A stretch of DNA of 64,000 nucleotides from Cacconaster sp033811195. Its GTDB lineage: Bacteria > Bacteroidota > Bacteroidia > Bacteroidales > UBA932. The notes under the pieces were generated by a model that ran no database searches, had not been told where the DNA came from, and saw only the letters and a program-made list of their open reading frames with translations. The translations under genes were made by a program, and so were the position numbers. This document shows, one piece after another, positions 34,047-43,753 of this stretch. The number at the start of each line of letters is the position of its first letter. Position 1 is the stretch's first letter. The stretch spans positions 1 through 64,000 of the forward strand of contig JAPXOZ010000012.1 in the NCBI GenBank assembly GCA_033811195.1, in the 5' to 3' direction.

Positions 34047-35503
34047 GTTTAAAAACAAAAACAATAAAAGGAGTAACTTGGAGCTTTGTCGACAATATTG
34101 CCGGCTCGGGTATTGCATTTGTGGTTGGGATCATTTTAGCAAGACTTTTATCACCTAAGGAGTTTGGCCTAATTGGAATTATTTCAATTTTTATAGCAAT
34201 ATTCAACTCAATTGTAGATTCCGGATTTTCAAATGCACTTATTAGAAAGAATGATGCAACTAATCTAGATTATAACACAGCATTTTTCTTTAATTTAATA
34301 TTAAGTTCTTTTTTATTCATCGGGCTTTTCCTGCTCGCCCCATTTGTAGGAACTTTCTTTGAAGAGCCTCAGCTTGTGCCTCTGACAAGGGCAATGTCGG
34401 TAATAGTATTGATAAACGCCTTTGCTTTAGTTCAGAGAACCCTGTTAGTAAAGCGAATAGATTTTAAAACACAAACAAAAATATCTGTTATTGCTTCCCT
34501 TACAAGTGGATTATTTGGAATAGGGATGGCACTAAAAGGTTTTGGAGTATGGAGTTTAGTGGTACAACAGATATCAAGACAATTGCTGAATACACTATTT
34601 TTGTGGGTGTTTAATAAATGGCTTCCTAAATTAGAGTTTTCAATAAAGAGTTTTAAAGAATTATTTGGATTTGGCTGGAAGCTATTAGTTTCAGGATTAA
34701 TTAATACGATTTGGAAAGAAGTTTATCAAGTAGTTATAGGAAAGGTGTATTCTCCGAGTGCTCTTGGGCAATATACAAGAGCCCAACAGTTTGTAAATAT
34801 CTTTTCATCGAATTTAACTAGTGTAGTCCAAAGGGTTAGTTATCCTGTTCTTAGCTCTATTCAAGATGATCAAGATAGACTAAAGCAGGCCTATAAAAAG
34901 GTAATTAAAACAACTATGTTTGCCTCATTTGTCTTAACCCTCGGGTTGGCAGCTATAGCAAAACCTATGGTGTTGGTTTTAATTGGAGAGAAATGGTTGC
35001 CATCAGTCGAATATCTTCAGATAATATGTTTGTCGGCAATGTTATATCCGCTACATGCCATTAATCTTAATATGCTTCAGGTCAAAGGCCGTTCCGATTT
35101 GTTCCTTATTCTGGAAATTATAAAAAAAATAATAGCCATTGGCCCGATTCTTCTTGGTGTTTTTGTAGGTATTAATGCTATGCTATGGGGGTCTGTTGTA
35201 ACCGGATTAATTGCGTATTATCTTAATTCATATTATTCGGGAAAAGGCTTAAATTATGGTATATTAGAACAAATTAAAGATATTCTTCCATCCTTTTTAA
35301 TTGCAATCTTCATGGCTGCAATAGTATGGTCAATCTCTTTTATTAAAATCACTCCATTTATTCTGCTTCCAATACAAATTATTGTCGGATTTCTTGTTAT
35401 TTTTGCAATAGGAGAAACAACTAAGCTCAGTGAATATACAGAGTTAAAAGAAATTATAATATCAACCATTAATAAGATTCTTAAATGGAAGATAAGCGAA
35501 TAA
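34043..35503 (+). CDS. Wzx-like polysaccharide flippase (MOP superfamily)
   Basis: The 486-residue integral membrane protein has about 12-14 hydrophobic segments. Its N-terminus (TIKGVTWSFVDNIAGSGIAFVVGIILARLLSP, in parts within residues 6-40) is typical of the lipopolysaccharide/teichuronic exporters of the MOP superfamily. It would flip the lipid-linked repeat unit across the inner membrane. The ATG overlaps the rfbA stop by 4 bp, and its 3' end overlaps the next gene by 19 bp. From about here to 47 kb the DNA is clearly more A+T-rich than in the flanking genes. Confidence 0.88.
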   Translation: MSLKTKTIKGVTWSFVDNIAGSGIAFVVGIILARLLSPKEFGLIGIISIFIAIFNSIVDSGFSNALIRKNDATNLDYNTAFFFNLILSSFLFIGLFLLAPFVGTFFEEPQLVPLTRAMSVIVLINAFALVQRTLLVKRIDFKTQTKISVIASLTSGLFGIGMALKGFGVWSLVVQQISRQLLNTLFLWVFNKWLPKLEFSIKSFKELFGFGWKLLVSGLINTIWKEVYQVVIGKVYSPSALGQYTRAQQFVNIFSSNLTSVVQRVSYPVLSSIQDDQDRLKQAYKKVIKTTMFASFVLTLGLAAIAKPMVLVLIGEKWLPSVEYLQIICLSAMLYPLHAINLNMLQVKGRSDLFLILEIIKKIIAIGPILLGVFVGINAMLWGSVVTGLIAYYLNSYYSGKGLNYGILEQIKDILPSFLIAIFMAAIVWSISFIKITPFILLPIQIIVGFLVIFAIGETTKLSEYTELKEIIISTINKILKWKISE

Positions 35504-36603
35504 CAGTAACCTCTCCATTATTACCACCTCTTGAAGAGTTCATTCCTTACTTAGAGGACATTTGGAAACGTAAATGGATTACCAATAACGGACACTATCA
35601 TCAGAAGCTGGAGCAAGCGTTGTCTGAATACCTAAAAGTGCCCTACCTAAGTCTATTTACTAACGGCACGTTGCCTATTATAGTGGCTCTTCAAGCTTTG
35701 CGAATAACGGGGGAAGTTATTACCACGCCCTACAGTTTTGTTGCAACCACACATTCACTTTGGTGGAATGGAATAAAACCCGTGTTTGTAGACGTTGACC
35801 CTGCTACCGGAAACCTTGATCCCGAAAAGATAGAAGCAGCTATTACACCGAAAACTACAGCAATCATGCCTGTCCATGTATATGGTAATCCCTGTGATAT
35901 AGAGCGTATTAAGGAGATAGCAGACATCTATGGCTTAAAAGTGATTTATGACGCTGCACATGCTTTTGGAGTTGAAAGAGATGGAAAGTCTATTTTGGAA
36001 GCCGGAGATATGTCAAGCCTAAGTTTTCATGCTACTAAAACTTACAATACTTTAGAAGGTGGTGCGTTAATATGTCATGATTCAGACACAAAGCAACGTA
36101 TTGATTATCTAAAAAATTTTGGGTTTTCCGGTGAGACATCGGTTATAGCACCGGGAATTAATGGAAAAATGGATGAGGTACGTGCAGCGTATGGATTATT
36201 ACAGCTTAAATATGTAGATAAAGCTATTTTACAACGTAAAAAGGTGGCCGATCTATATCGAAAAGAGTTAGGTGGTGTAGCAGGCATATCTTTTATAAAA
36301 GATATTGAAGACATTAGGCATAACTATTCATATTTCCCTATATTTGTAGATGAGACTATCTATGGCATGACACGCGATGAGCTTTACTTCAAACTTCGTG
36401 AAGCAAATATCTTTGGTAGAAGATATTTCTATCCTCTAATTAGTGAGTTTTCTACCTATAGAGGATTACCCTCATCGAAGAAAGCTAATTTGCCTAATGC
36501 ACATAGGTTGGCTGATAGTGTAGTTTGTCTGCCAATGCATAATGAACTAAGCGAAGAAGATACTAACCGAATAGCATCAATAATAGCCTTAAAAAATAAA
36601 TAG
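35485..36603 (+). CDS. DegT-family dTDP-sugar aminotransferase (VioA/WecE-like)
   Basis: The 372-residue PLP enzyme has FTNGTLPIIVAL (about residues 57-68), YDAAHAFGVE (about 155-164) and the Schiff-base Lys in SFHATKTYNTLEGG (about 175-188). The GG after the Lys region and the overall pattern match aminotransferases acting on dTDP-4-keto-6-deoxyhexoses. With rfbA before it and a GNAT and a GT56 enzyme after it, a role in making a dTDP-4-amino-4,6-dideoxyhexose is likely. This differs from wbpE, which should act on the UDP branch. Confidence 0.82.
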   Translation: MEDKRITVTSPLLPPLEEFIPYLEDIWKRKWITNNGHYHQKLEQALSEYLKVPYLSLFTNGTLPIIVALQALRITGEVITTPYSFVATTHSLWWNGIKPVFVDVDPATGNLDPEKIEAAITPKTTAIMPVHVYGNPCDIERIKEIADIYGLKVIYDAAHAFGVERDGKSILEAGDMSSLSFHATKTYNTLEGGALICHDSDTKQRIDYLKNFGFSGETSVIAPGINGKMDEVRAAYGLLQLKYVDKAILQRKKVADLYRKELGGVAGISFIKDIEDIRHNYSYFPIFVDETIYGMTRDELYFKLREANIFGRRYFYPLISEFSTYRGLPSSKKANLPNAHRLADSVVCLPMHNELSEEDTNRIASIIALKNK

Positions 36604-36624
36604 TGTTCTATACGACATAGAATA

Positions 36625-37788
36625 ATGTTGTCCGATATGAAAGTATTGCATGAAATGTTAGAAGATGGCTTTAGTCGGAGGATGGCTGAGTATCTTTTGA
36701 ATGTGTTTAAAGAAGAAACGCTTTGTGATTATTATGATCAATCTTATGTTAGGTGGGCTCATGAGCATGGTTTTAGTGCTGACAGTGCCTATGCATACGG
36801 ATTAGATCCGAATAATCTGTCAGATTATTTATCGGATTATGACTATTATAGAATTTGGCCCATTAATAATTGGACACGTTTATGGATTAATGATAAGCTG
36901 ACCCTCAAATACATTCTTTACAAGACTGAGTTTGATGACTTTATGCCGAAATATTATTTTTATACTTTTAATTCATTAAGCAAGGTTGAGATACGTAAAC
37001 TTCTAGATTGTCCCGATAATATAGAACGAAGTTGTGAGGGTGTAGTTAAACTACTCGAGGAAATAAAAGCGATTGCATGTAAACCCAATAATGGTGCTTT
37101 ATCTCTTGGTTTTCATAAACTTTCCTATGATAATAATAGGTTTTATATCGATGATCAGGTTGTTTCGTCTTCCGAAATAGAAGCTTTCGTACTAAATCAT
37201 CCCAATTACTTATTTACTGAATATCTTGTGCCCTCCGAGGTAATGGCCAATATTTATCCTAGTATTCATACTCTCAGAATAGTAGTTGTGAACGAAGATG
37301 GAATTAATCCAAAAATAATTGGTGGTTACTTTAGAATTCCACATAAAACATCAGGGCCTTCAAATTATATTGTAGTAGCCGGTTCCTTGCAAGATGAATA
37401 TAATATCAATATTGATCTAAATACGAAGACAGGGGAGTATGGAAATGCAAAGTTGACGTTTTCTAATCGTGTTGAAAGAGTTTCTTTTCATCCAGATACT
37501 CATGCTAATTTAGCCGGCATAATTGAGCACTATGACAAACTTAAATCTATAGTTCTTTCAGTAGCGAAAATGTTATCTCCTCTTGAATTTTTGGGATATG
37601 ATATCGGGATTACTCCTGACGGATTCAAGTGTATGGAAATAAATTCATTGCCAGGGATAAAATATATGCAATTGTTTAAGCCATTTTATGATGATCCCCA
37701 AACAGCACAATATTTCAGAAAAAAGATAAAAGAAATTGACAGTCTTTCCGATAAAGAAAAGAAAGAAAGAAACAATATTGCCAGATAG
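36625..37788 (+). CDS. Sugar-transfer-associated ATP-grasp protein
   Basis: The 387-residue protein matches the pattern of the ATP-grasp proteins found in polysaccharide loci (ATPgrasp_ST type). The elements seen are ACKPNNGALSLGFHKL (about 151-166), LFTEYLVPSEVMANIYP (about 193-209), IHTLRIVVV, and the C-terminal acidic metal motif KCMEINSLPG (about 336-345). Such enzymes join an amino or carboxylic group using ATP. The substrate is not known; ligation of an amino acid to a sugar is one possibility. The first Met or the Met at residue 5 could be the start. Confidence 0.72.
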   Translation: MLSDMKVLHEMLEDGFSRRMAEYLLNVFKEETLCDYYDQSYVRWAHEHGFSADSAYAYGLDPNNLSDYLSDYDYYRIWPINNWTRLWINDKLTLKYILYKTEFDDFMPKYYFYTFNSLSKVEIRKLLDCPDNIERSCEGVVKLLEEIKAIACKPNNGALSLGFHKLSYDNNRFYIDDQVVSSSEIEAFVLNHPNYLFTEYLVPSEVMANIYPSIHTLRIVVVNEDGINPKIIGGYFRIPHKTSGPSNYIVVAGSLQDEYNINIDLNTKTGEYGNAKLTFSNRVERVSFHPDTHANLAGIIEHYDKLKSIVLSVAKMLSPLEFLGYDIGITPDGFKCMEINSLPGIKYMQLFKPFYDDPQTAQYFRKKIKEIDSLSDKEKKERNNIAR

Positions 37789-37830
37789 ACTTTTTAGATA
37801 TTGTTTTGTTAAATAACTTTCAAAGCACAA

Positions 37831-38283
37831 ATGATTTTTAGGCGATTAGAAAACAATGAAACTGACAGGAAAGCATTATATGAATACTTGTTGCTTGTAG
37901 ATTCTGATTTCACTCCCCACTTATCGGATAAAACTGATTTATTAGTATTTTCTTCCAAGATTCTTGCTATGGGTAATGCTTTTGTTTGTGTGAACGATTT
38001 ACAACAAATATGTGGATTGATAACATTTTATAATAATGACCATATCAATAGGATTTCCTATTGTTCTATTTTGAGTGTTTTACAAACAATGAGAGGACAT
38101 GGGATAGCTTCAAAATTAGTAGATTTGTTTATTGCTGAGAGTACTAACGCAGAAATGAAAGTTGCCACAGTTCATACTAATAATAGGGGGGCACTGTGCC
38201 TATATTTGAAAAAGGGATTTGAAGTAATTTTATCAGATGAAAAAGTGATTCCAGAACGATTTTTTTTGCAAAAAACACTATAA
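37831..38283 (+). CDS. GNAT-family N-acetyltransferase
   Basis: The 150-residue protein has the GNAT acetyl-CoA motif QTMRGHGIASKLVD (about residues 88-101) and a C-terminal NNRGALCLYLKKGFE that fits the last GNAT strands. In this neighbourhood it could acetylate the 4-amino group of a dTDP-4-amino-4,6-dideoxyhexose, as WecD does in enterobacterial common antigen. It lies between two ATP-grasp genes, so acetylation of another amino substituent is also possible. Confidence 0.75.
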   Translation: MIFRRLENNETDRKALYEYLLLVDSDFTPHLSDKTDLLVFSSKILAMGNAFVCVNDLQQICGLITFYNNDHINRISYCSILSVLQTMRGHGIASKLVDLFIAESTNAEMKVATVHTNNRGALCLYLKKGFEVILSDEKVIPERFFLQKTL

Positions 38284-38291
38284 AATAATAG

Positions 38292-39254
38292 ATGATGATG
38301 CATAACGTTCTTATTACAGCAATTGGGTCATTCTCTGCTTCCCGTGTCATACGCTCTTTAAGACATATGACGGATGCTAAGATCTACGGGTGTGATATAT
38401 ATCCATCGGAATGGCATCATATTTCAAAATTGTTTGATAATGTTTTTAGAGCTCCCTTGGTTGTAAGTGAGAACGAATACAAATCCTTCATTGACGATAT
38501 CTGCAATAACTATGCAGTAGATTTCATTATTCCGTTAACTGATATAGAAGTAGATTATTTTAATAAACATAGAGAATATTATTCGGCAAAAAACATAACT
38601 GTAACAATTGCGAATGAAAATTTTATAAAAATAGCCAGAGATAAATATGCTTTGAATCAATTCGCTAAAAGTATTGAAGGAGTGTCACATATTCCAACAT
38701 TTAAAATTGAAGACTTGAAGAATGAAATTGAGTTTCCTTTGATTGCAAAGGTTGTTAATGGACGGAGTAGTGAGGGGATTTTCTTTGTTAATACTATGGA
38801 TGATTTAAAAAGAGATGTTGATTATAGTAAATATATTTTCCAGAAAGTAATAAAAGGTAAAATCTGTGCGGTTGATTACGTGAGATCATCATATACTAAG
38901 AGTGATTTTTGTATGCCAAGATGGGAGTATATTAGAACAAAAAATGGTGCAGGTATTACGGTTGAAACTTTTTACTCTGATGAAATAAGTCGAATAGTAT
39001 CTTCTATTGGCAACTCTCTTGATATAAATGGATGTGTTAATTTCGAGTTTATTGTAAATGAAAAAGGATATCATTTGATTGACATCAACCCTAGGTTTTC
39101 AGCAGGTGTTGCGTTCTCATATATGGCAGGATATGATTTTGTTGAAAATCATATTAATTGCTTCTTGAATAAAGATATTTTAAGCAATGTTGTTTATAAA
39201 AGAGCCATCCAGCAGAAAGTGATGTCTGAAGTAACAAATAAGATCATTGGTTGA
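38292..39254 (+). CDS. ATP-grasp carboligase-like protein (PylC/CarB-like)
   Basis: The 320-residue protein has an N-terminal Rossmann-like pre-ATP-grasp domain (NVLITAIGSFSASRVIRSLR, in residues 4-23), then the ATP-grasp core with FPLIAKVVNGRSSEGIFFV (about 150-168) and the acidic metal motif HLIDINPRFSAG (about 257-268). It resembles PylC- and carbamoyl-phosphate-synthase-like ligases that join a carboxylate to an amine. It is the second ATP-grasp enzyme in 2.6 kb. It might build or attach a non-sugar substituent of the polysaccharide. The ATG at residue 3 (38298) may be the real start. Confidence 0.75.
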   Translation: MMMHNVLITAIGSFSASRVIRSLRHMTDAKIYGCDIYPSEWHHISKLFDNVFRAPLVVSENEYKSFIDDICNNYAVDFIIPLTDIEVDYFNKHREYYSAKNITVTIANENFIKIARDKYALNQFAKSIEGVSHIPTFKIEDLKNEIEFPLIAKVVNGRSSEGIFFVNTMDDLKRDVDYSKYIFQKVIKGKICAVDYVRSSYTKSDFCMPRWEYIRTKNGAGITVETFYSDEISRIVSSIGNSLDINGCVNFEFIVNEKGYHLIDINPRFSAGVAFSYMAGYDFVENHINCFLNKDILSNVVYKRAIQQKVMSEVTNKIIG

Positions 39255-39349
39255 GGGATATGAGAGATGAAGTTTTAGTACGAGTGCCATGTTCGTACAA
39301 TATTTGACAAACCTAATATAATTAAAAGTATAATTTTATTTATACGTCT

Positions 39350-40489
39350 ATGATTAGAGTATTACATATTGTTCGAGATGATAAGTTTTTTGATGATGTA
39401 ATTAGAAATTTTGAGTTAGATGAGAGATTATCAAATAAAAGCATACTTATTGTTCCTAATAGAAATTATCAATTTAAATTTATTAAATCGATAGATAAGC
39501 TTAAATTGCTATGTTCAAAAGAACAAATAAAGAACTTGCTTTCATTAAATAATTATGATGTTGTATACTTTCATTCATTAACTTATGATAAATGGAGATT
39601 ATTTAGGTTAATACCTAAAGACAAAATTCTTATTTGGTGGGCATGGGGGTATGATTTATACAATAGTTTCTATGGAATGACACCACTAATCGAAGTAGAT
39701 TTACTTAAGGAAAAAACAAGAATACTATACTCTAAGAAGAGATATTCTATAATTTTTATGGTAAAAGAAATTATTAATAAATTAATTATTAAAAGTTGTT
39801 TTGAATATAAGCGAAATAGAATATTGAAAAGGATAGATTACTTTCAACCTAGTATTCATATTGAATATGAATTAATGCAGCAACATCGATATTTTAAAGC
39901 AAAAGAGTTTTATTTTCCTAATTCTAAAACTAATGCCTTGGAATTTCCCGATGAAAAGTTAATTGATGGGAGCATACTTTTTGGAAATTCAGCTTCATAT
40001 ACTAATAATCATCTTGATGTTTGGGAATTCATTAAACAATCTCATATTAAGAATAGAAAAATAATTATTCCCTTGAATTACGGGGATATGGACTACGCAA
40101 TTGAAATTAAAAATAGAATAATCTCCAGAGAAAATACTGTTTTGTTTTTAGATTCCTTTTTGTTACCTAATGAATATTTTTCATTAATTGATAATTGCTC
40201 TTACGCAATTTATGGTGTAATTAGACAGCAGGCAATGGGAAATATAAATTATTGTTTAAAAAATGGTATTAAATTATTTCTCTTCAGAGATAGCCTTGTA
40301 TATAAAGAATTAAAAGGAGAAGGTTATTTTGTTTATGCAATAGAGGATATTGATGAACATAGTTTTAAAATGCCATTAACTAAAGAAGAAATGCAGAATA
40401 ATATCTCTATCTATAATCAAGATGTTAAAAGAAGGAATAGAATATATGAGTCTTTTATTCAAGAACAAATGAATCATAATAATGAATAA
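39350..40489 (+). CDS. WecF-like GT56 glycosyltransferase
   Basis: The 379-residue protein resembles the 4-acetamido-4,6-dideoxy-galactose (Fuc4NAc) transferases of family GT56. It has a Rossmann-type N-terminus (IRVLHIVRDDKFFDD), ILIWWAWGYDLY at about residues 93-104, and GNSASYTNNHLDVWEFI (about 212-228), the nucleotide-sugar region of WecF. It would add a dTDP-activated amino sugar to the lipid-linked intermediate, which fits the dTDP branch encoded just upstream. The gene is very A+T-rich. Its 3' end overlaps a broken GT2 gene. Confidence 0.72.
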   Translation: MIRVLHIVRDDKFFDDVIRNFELDERLSNKSILIVPNRNYQFKFIKSIDKLKLLCSKEQIKNLLSLNNYDVVYFHSLTYDKWRLFRLIPKDKILIWWAWGYDLYNSFYGMTPLIEVDLLKEKTRILYSKKRYSIIFMVKEIINKLIIKSCFEYKRNRILKRIDYFQPSIHIEYELMQQHRYFKAKEFYFPNSKTNALEFPDEKLIDGSILFGNSASYTNNHLDVWEFIKQSHIKNRKIIIPLNYGDMDYAIEIKNRIISRENTVLFLDSFLLPNEYFSLIDNCSYAIYGVIRQQAMGNINYCLKNGIKLFLFRDSLVYKELKGEGYFVYAIEDIDEHSFKMPLTKEEMQNNISIYNQDVKRRNRIYESFIQEQMNHNNE

Positions 40490-40727
40490 TACCTTAATAT
40501 CAATTATAACTCCCGTTTTTAATAGTGAAAAGACAATTGGTGAAACAATAGAGAGTGTAATTAATCAAACATATTCAAATTGGGAGTTGATTATAGTTGA
40601 TGATGGCTCTACCGATAATTCAATTGAGATAATTAAGAATTATTGCGAAAAGGATGATAGGACTAAGTTCATTGTAGGTGGTCATACATCTCTCAAACTT
40701 TTAGTGAACATATATGTTGGTATGTGA
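40482..40727 (+). pseudogene. Truncated GT2 glycosyltransferase
   Basis: The first 60 residues are a normal GT2 N-terminus (LISIITPVFNSEKTIGETIE, then SNWELIIVDDGSTDNS with the metal-binding acidic pair). The frame then runs into unrelated sequence and stops at residue 81, before the DxD and acceptor regions. No continuation was found in the next 50 bp, so about 75% of the gene has been deleted. It overlaps the WecF-like gene and precedes an intact GT. Confidence 0.85.
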
Positions 40728-40779
40728 TATTAGCATTTGAAATGAGATTTAGGTAAAAAGATTGTTAAAATTATTGGTT

Positions 40780-41907
40780 ATGAGACTAAGACAAATATTA
40801 TATTTCGCATCATACAAAACTTCTGTATTTGATTCACAAGTGGTTGCCTACCTAAATGAATTGTCTGTTTCAGACGACTATATCGTGTTTGCATTTATTG
40901 GTGTAAATAAAAAAGATGACAAAGAGAAAATTAAAAATAAATTTGAGTCAAAAGTAACCGTTATTTTTTATGATCAATTTCCCATCTTTTCTTTGTTTGT
41001 AAATCGACAAACAAAGGCTATACAAAAAGTTATAAAAGATAATATAATTAATACAACTATTAAAACGGTCTTACATATACGTACTGAATCTATACTTATT
41101 CCAATTTTTAAAGCTTTTAAGAATAAGGAGGTGGAGATAATTGCTGACATTAGAGGAGCTCTGGTTGAAGAAGCAAAATATTATAGTAGTTTAAATTTAT
41201 TATTTAAATTATTTAAAGTATTGTATTATAAAAATTGTAGGAAAAGAATTTCTAAGTATGCAACAAAAATAAGTGTTGTTAGTGATGATTTAAAAAGTTA
41301 TGTATTAAAGTATAATAAGTCGTTAAATCCTGAAAAGGTTTTCGTTAATCACAGTTTTGCTTCTGATATTTTTATTTTTAACACAAAGGTTAGAGAAGAG
41401 GTAAGAACAAAATTGGGAATTAAAGAAGGTGAGGTTGTATTTGTTTTTTCTTCCGGAGGTAGTGCCTTGTGGCAAAATAGTGAATTTATAATTAATAACC
41501 TTGTTGCTAATAATTATAAAGTGATCAATCTTTCTAAACAAGTAATGGATAAGCAAAATGTTATTAATTTATTTGTAGATTATAATGATGTGCCCTTATT
41601 TCTTAATGCTGCAGACATTGCTATTATATGGCGACACAAAGATATTGTAAACAAAGTAGCTTCTCCTGTTAAGTTCAGTGAATATGTCTGTTGTGGATTG
41701 CCTGTTATTTCCAATGAAAGTGTTGGTTTAATAATCAAATACATAAATGAAACTGGGTATGGGCAGTTAATGTGTGATTTAAATGAAATAAACAATGACA
41801 CATTGACATCATTTCAATGTTTTAATAGGGAAGAAATATCAAATAATGCGATAAAATTGTTTGGTATAGAAAAATCAGTAAAATCATACATGACCTTATA
41901 TCAATAG
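40780..41907 (+). CDS. GT-B glycosyltransferase (GT4-like)
   Basis: This 375-residue protein has a two-domain GT-B layout. The C-terminal half has VFVFSSGGSALWQN (about 224-237), FVDYNDVPLFLNAADIAII (about 264-282) and the donor-site segment SPVKFSEYVCCGLPVISNE, as in GT4 enzymes where the Glu of the EX7E-like motif binds the nucleotide sugar. The ATG at 40780 is preferred over an in-frame TTG at 40762. The gene is flanked by two decayed genes, so it may be the survivor of a recombination event. The sugar specificity is unknown. Confidence 0.75.
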   Translation: MRLRQILYFASYKTSVFDSQVVAYLNELSVSDDYIVFAFIGVNKKDDKEKIKNKFESKVTVIFYDQFPIFSLFVNRQTKAIQKVIKDNIINTTIKTVLHIRTESILIPIFKAFKNKEVEIIADIRGALVEEAKYYSSLNLLFKLFKVLYYKNCRKRISKYATKISVVSDDLKSYVLKYNKSLNPEKVFVNHSFASDIFIFNTKVREEVRTKLGIKEGEVVFVFSSGGSALWQNSEFIINNLVANNYKVINLSKQVMDKQNVINLFVDYNDVPLFLNAADIAIIWRHKDIVNKVASPVKFSEYVCCGLPVISNESVGLIIKYINETGYGQLMCDLNEINNDTLTSFQCFNREEISNNAIKLFGIEKSVKSYMTLYQ

Positions 41908-42313
41908 TTACACAATTTTATGAAAGTTACCCTTGTGAATGATTGGGAGTCGCGACACAATCAAATTGGGTGTGGGTCCTGTAGATGTTGATGATATCAC
42001 TGGCAGACATAATTGGTGTTACTTGCGACTCACGACATACTTGCTATAATCACAATATTGCCATTGTAAAACTCGCATCAGATATCAGTAGCGCTTTTAG
42101 TATTAATTTTGGCATTAGGTTTAATTCCCCACCTTTTTGTAGAATATCTTCCAAAATTTACTAACTTGCATTTTTATAAAGTGCGTAATTATCTTGTGGT
42201 CTTTACTTTAATATAACGAGAGATATAAATAATGTGCCTACAAACTTTGCAAGGATATCGCCGAAAGGATTCGAAAATCAAACAATTATAGATATTTAAC
42301 AAGGATTATTCAT
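41908..42313 (+). pseudogene. Decayed gene remnant between glycosyltransferase and polymerase
   Basis: This 406-bp gap has no intact gene, but three stretches translate like protein in shifting frames. They are KLGVGPVDVDDITGRHNW (about 41960-42015), KLASDISSAFSINFGIRFNSP (about 42068-42130) leading by frameshift into LFVEYLPKFTNLHFYK (about 42135-42180), and NNVPTNFARISPKGFENQ (about 42230-42285). The middle part is weakly like the exopolysaccharide DUF1919 family. I read it as one or two degraded genes; the identity is uncertain. No promoter was recognised. Confidence 0.45.
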
Positions 42314-43717
42314 ATGAAAAATAGGATATTAATAGTATTAAAGTTACTAATTCCTCTTACTATTTTTCTGTCATTCATTGCATTAGAGTCATTATTTTCA
42401 TTTTTAGTCTGGCTAGTTATATTTGCCATAGCATATTTTTTATTGAAAAGAAAAAAGACCTTTGCTACATATGAATATAATGTATTTATTCTTTCATATT
42501 TTATAATAAGTCAAATAGGGTTGCTTTATTTGCTTGATAGTTTAAGCATAACGGGATATTATTTTGGTTTTGGGAATGATGATTACGCCTTTTTTACTAG
42601 AGTCCAATATTTAGTTCAATCAAGAGATATTTTTAACTTTTACGAATATGGTTTATATGAACATATATTAGCTTGTTTTTATTTGCTAATAAGGTTCTTT
42701 AAAGGAGTTGATCCAAATCTTGTTGATTTAGTTACATTGAATTGGTTGTTTGTAGCGCTTGTTTCGTTAAAAATAACTGAATTGTTTCAAATATTGTTTA
42801 AAAAACGAATTGACTACATAATTCTCCTTATAAGTTTAATTCTTAATCAAAAGTTCTATGATTCTGTAGCTCATTTGTATAGAGATGTTTTTGTGCTTTA
42901 TTTTATGGTTTGTGCGCTTATTGCAATCCATAAAAAAAATGAAATACAAACTTGGATTTTTGCATTTTTTTCAGGTGTTTTGAGAGGAGCTAATTTCTTT
43001 CTTATACTGATATATTACCTATTGAAAAAAATCGTACGAATAAAACGCAAATATGTGTATGGTTACGTAATGTTAGCGATGTTTTTTGCATTAATAATTT
43101 TTACTCAAGAAGATATAGTCAATAAGGTCAGTCCATATTTGTCTGGTATAACCAATCTAGAGATATATAAAGATAGATATACCGATATTTCTCTCGAAGA
43201 TCTTGCAGGGGCAAGGCAAAGAGCTTATGAGTATGTTGGGCAAGGAGGGGAGATGCGAAATTTATCATATTCTGGAGGAATTGTAGGAAATACTCTTAAG
43301 ATTGTTATGCAATTTTTCTTTCCTGTCTCTTACAATAGACCATATTATCAATACGAACATACATTGTCTTTTACAGGGCAAACCATGATTGAAGGATTTT
43401 CAAGGATAGAATTATTGAAATGGATTAGTATAACTATATGGGTTTGGGTTTTTCCAATGTTTATTACGGGTTTTATTGCATTAATAAAACGTCATAAATA
43501 TTTAATTAATTTAGCCATATTTTATATTTTATCTCTACTTCTAGTGTCTCTTATTTCTATGCAACATAGACACGGTATTTATTTTGTGTTTATGCATCCT
43601 CTTTTCTGTCAATTAGGTCATATATATAAGAAAAAGTTTTCACTATATTATAGAGCTTCTCAAATCTCAATTGTTCTATTTATCTTATTGTGGAATGTGT
43701 ATAGGTTATTGCAATAA
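42314..43717 (+). CDS. Wzy-like polysaccharide polymerase (multi-pass membrane protein)
   Basis: The 467-residue protein has about 10-12 hydrophobic segments and a large loop near residues 270-370 (YLSGITNLEIYKDRYTDISL and QRAYEYVGQGGEM), the usual layout of O-antigen/capsule polymerases. These have little sequence conservation, so the call rests on topology and on being the only such protein in a locus with Wzx, Wza and Wzc. It would join repeat units in the periplasm. The DNA is strongly A+T-rich. Confidence 0.7.
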   Translation: MKNRILIVLKLLIPLTIFLSFIALESLFSFLVWLVIFAIAYFLLKRKKTFATYEYNVFILSYFIISQIGLLYLLDSLSITGYYFGFGNDDYAFFTRVQYLVQSRDIFNFYEYGLYEHILACFYLLIRFFKGVDPNLVDLVTLNWLFVALVSLKITELFQILFKKRIDYIILLISLILNQKFYDSVAHLYRDVFVLYFMVCALIAIHKKNEIQTWIFAFFSGVLRGANFFLILIYYLLKKIVRIKRKYVYGYVMLAMFFALIIFTQEDIVNKVSPYLSGITNLEIYKDRYTDISLEDLAGARQRAYEYVGQGGEMRNLSYSGGIVGNTLKIVMQFFFPVSYNRPYYQYEHTLSFTGQTMIEGFSRIELLKWISITIWVWVFPMFITGFIALIKRHKYLINLAIFYILSLLLVSLISMQHRHGIYFVFMHPLFCQLGHIYKKKFSLYYRASQISIVLFILLWNVYRLLQ

Positions 43718-43753
43718 TGTGTTTCTTTAAATTATATAATTAAGCATAAAACT

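Noticed and set aside
41946..42033. GAGTCGC/GCGACTC inverted repeat as a mobile-element end
   Set aside because: The repeat is only 7 bp and no transposase or target-site duplication is visible.
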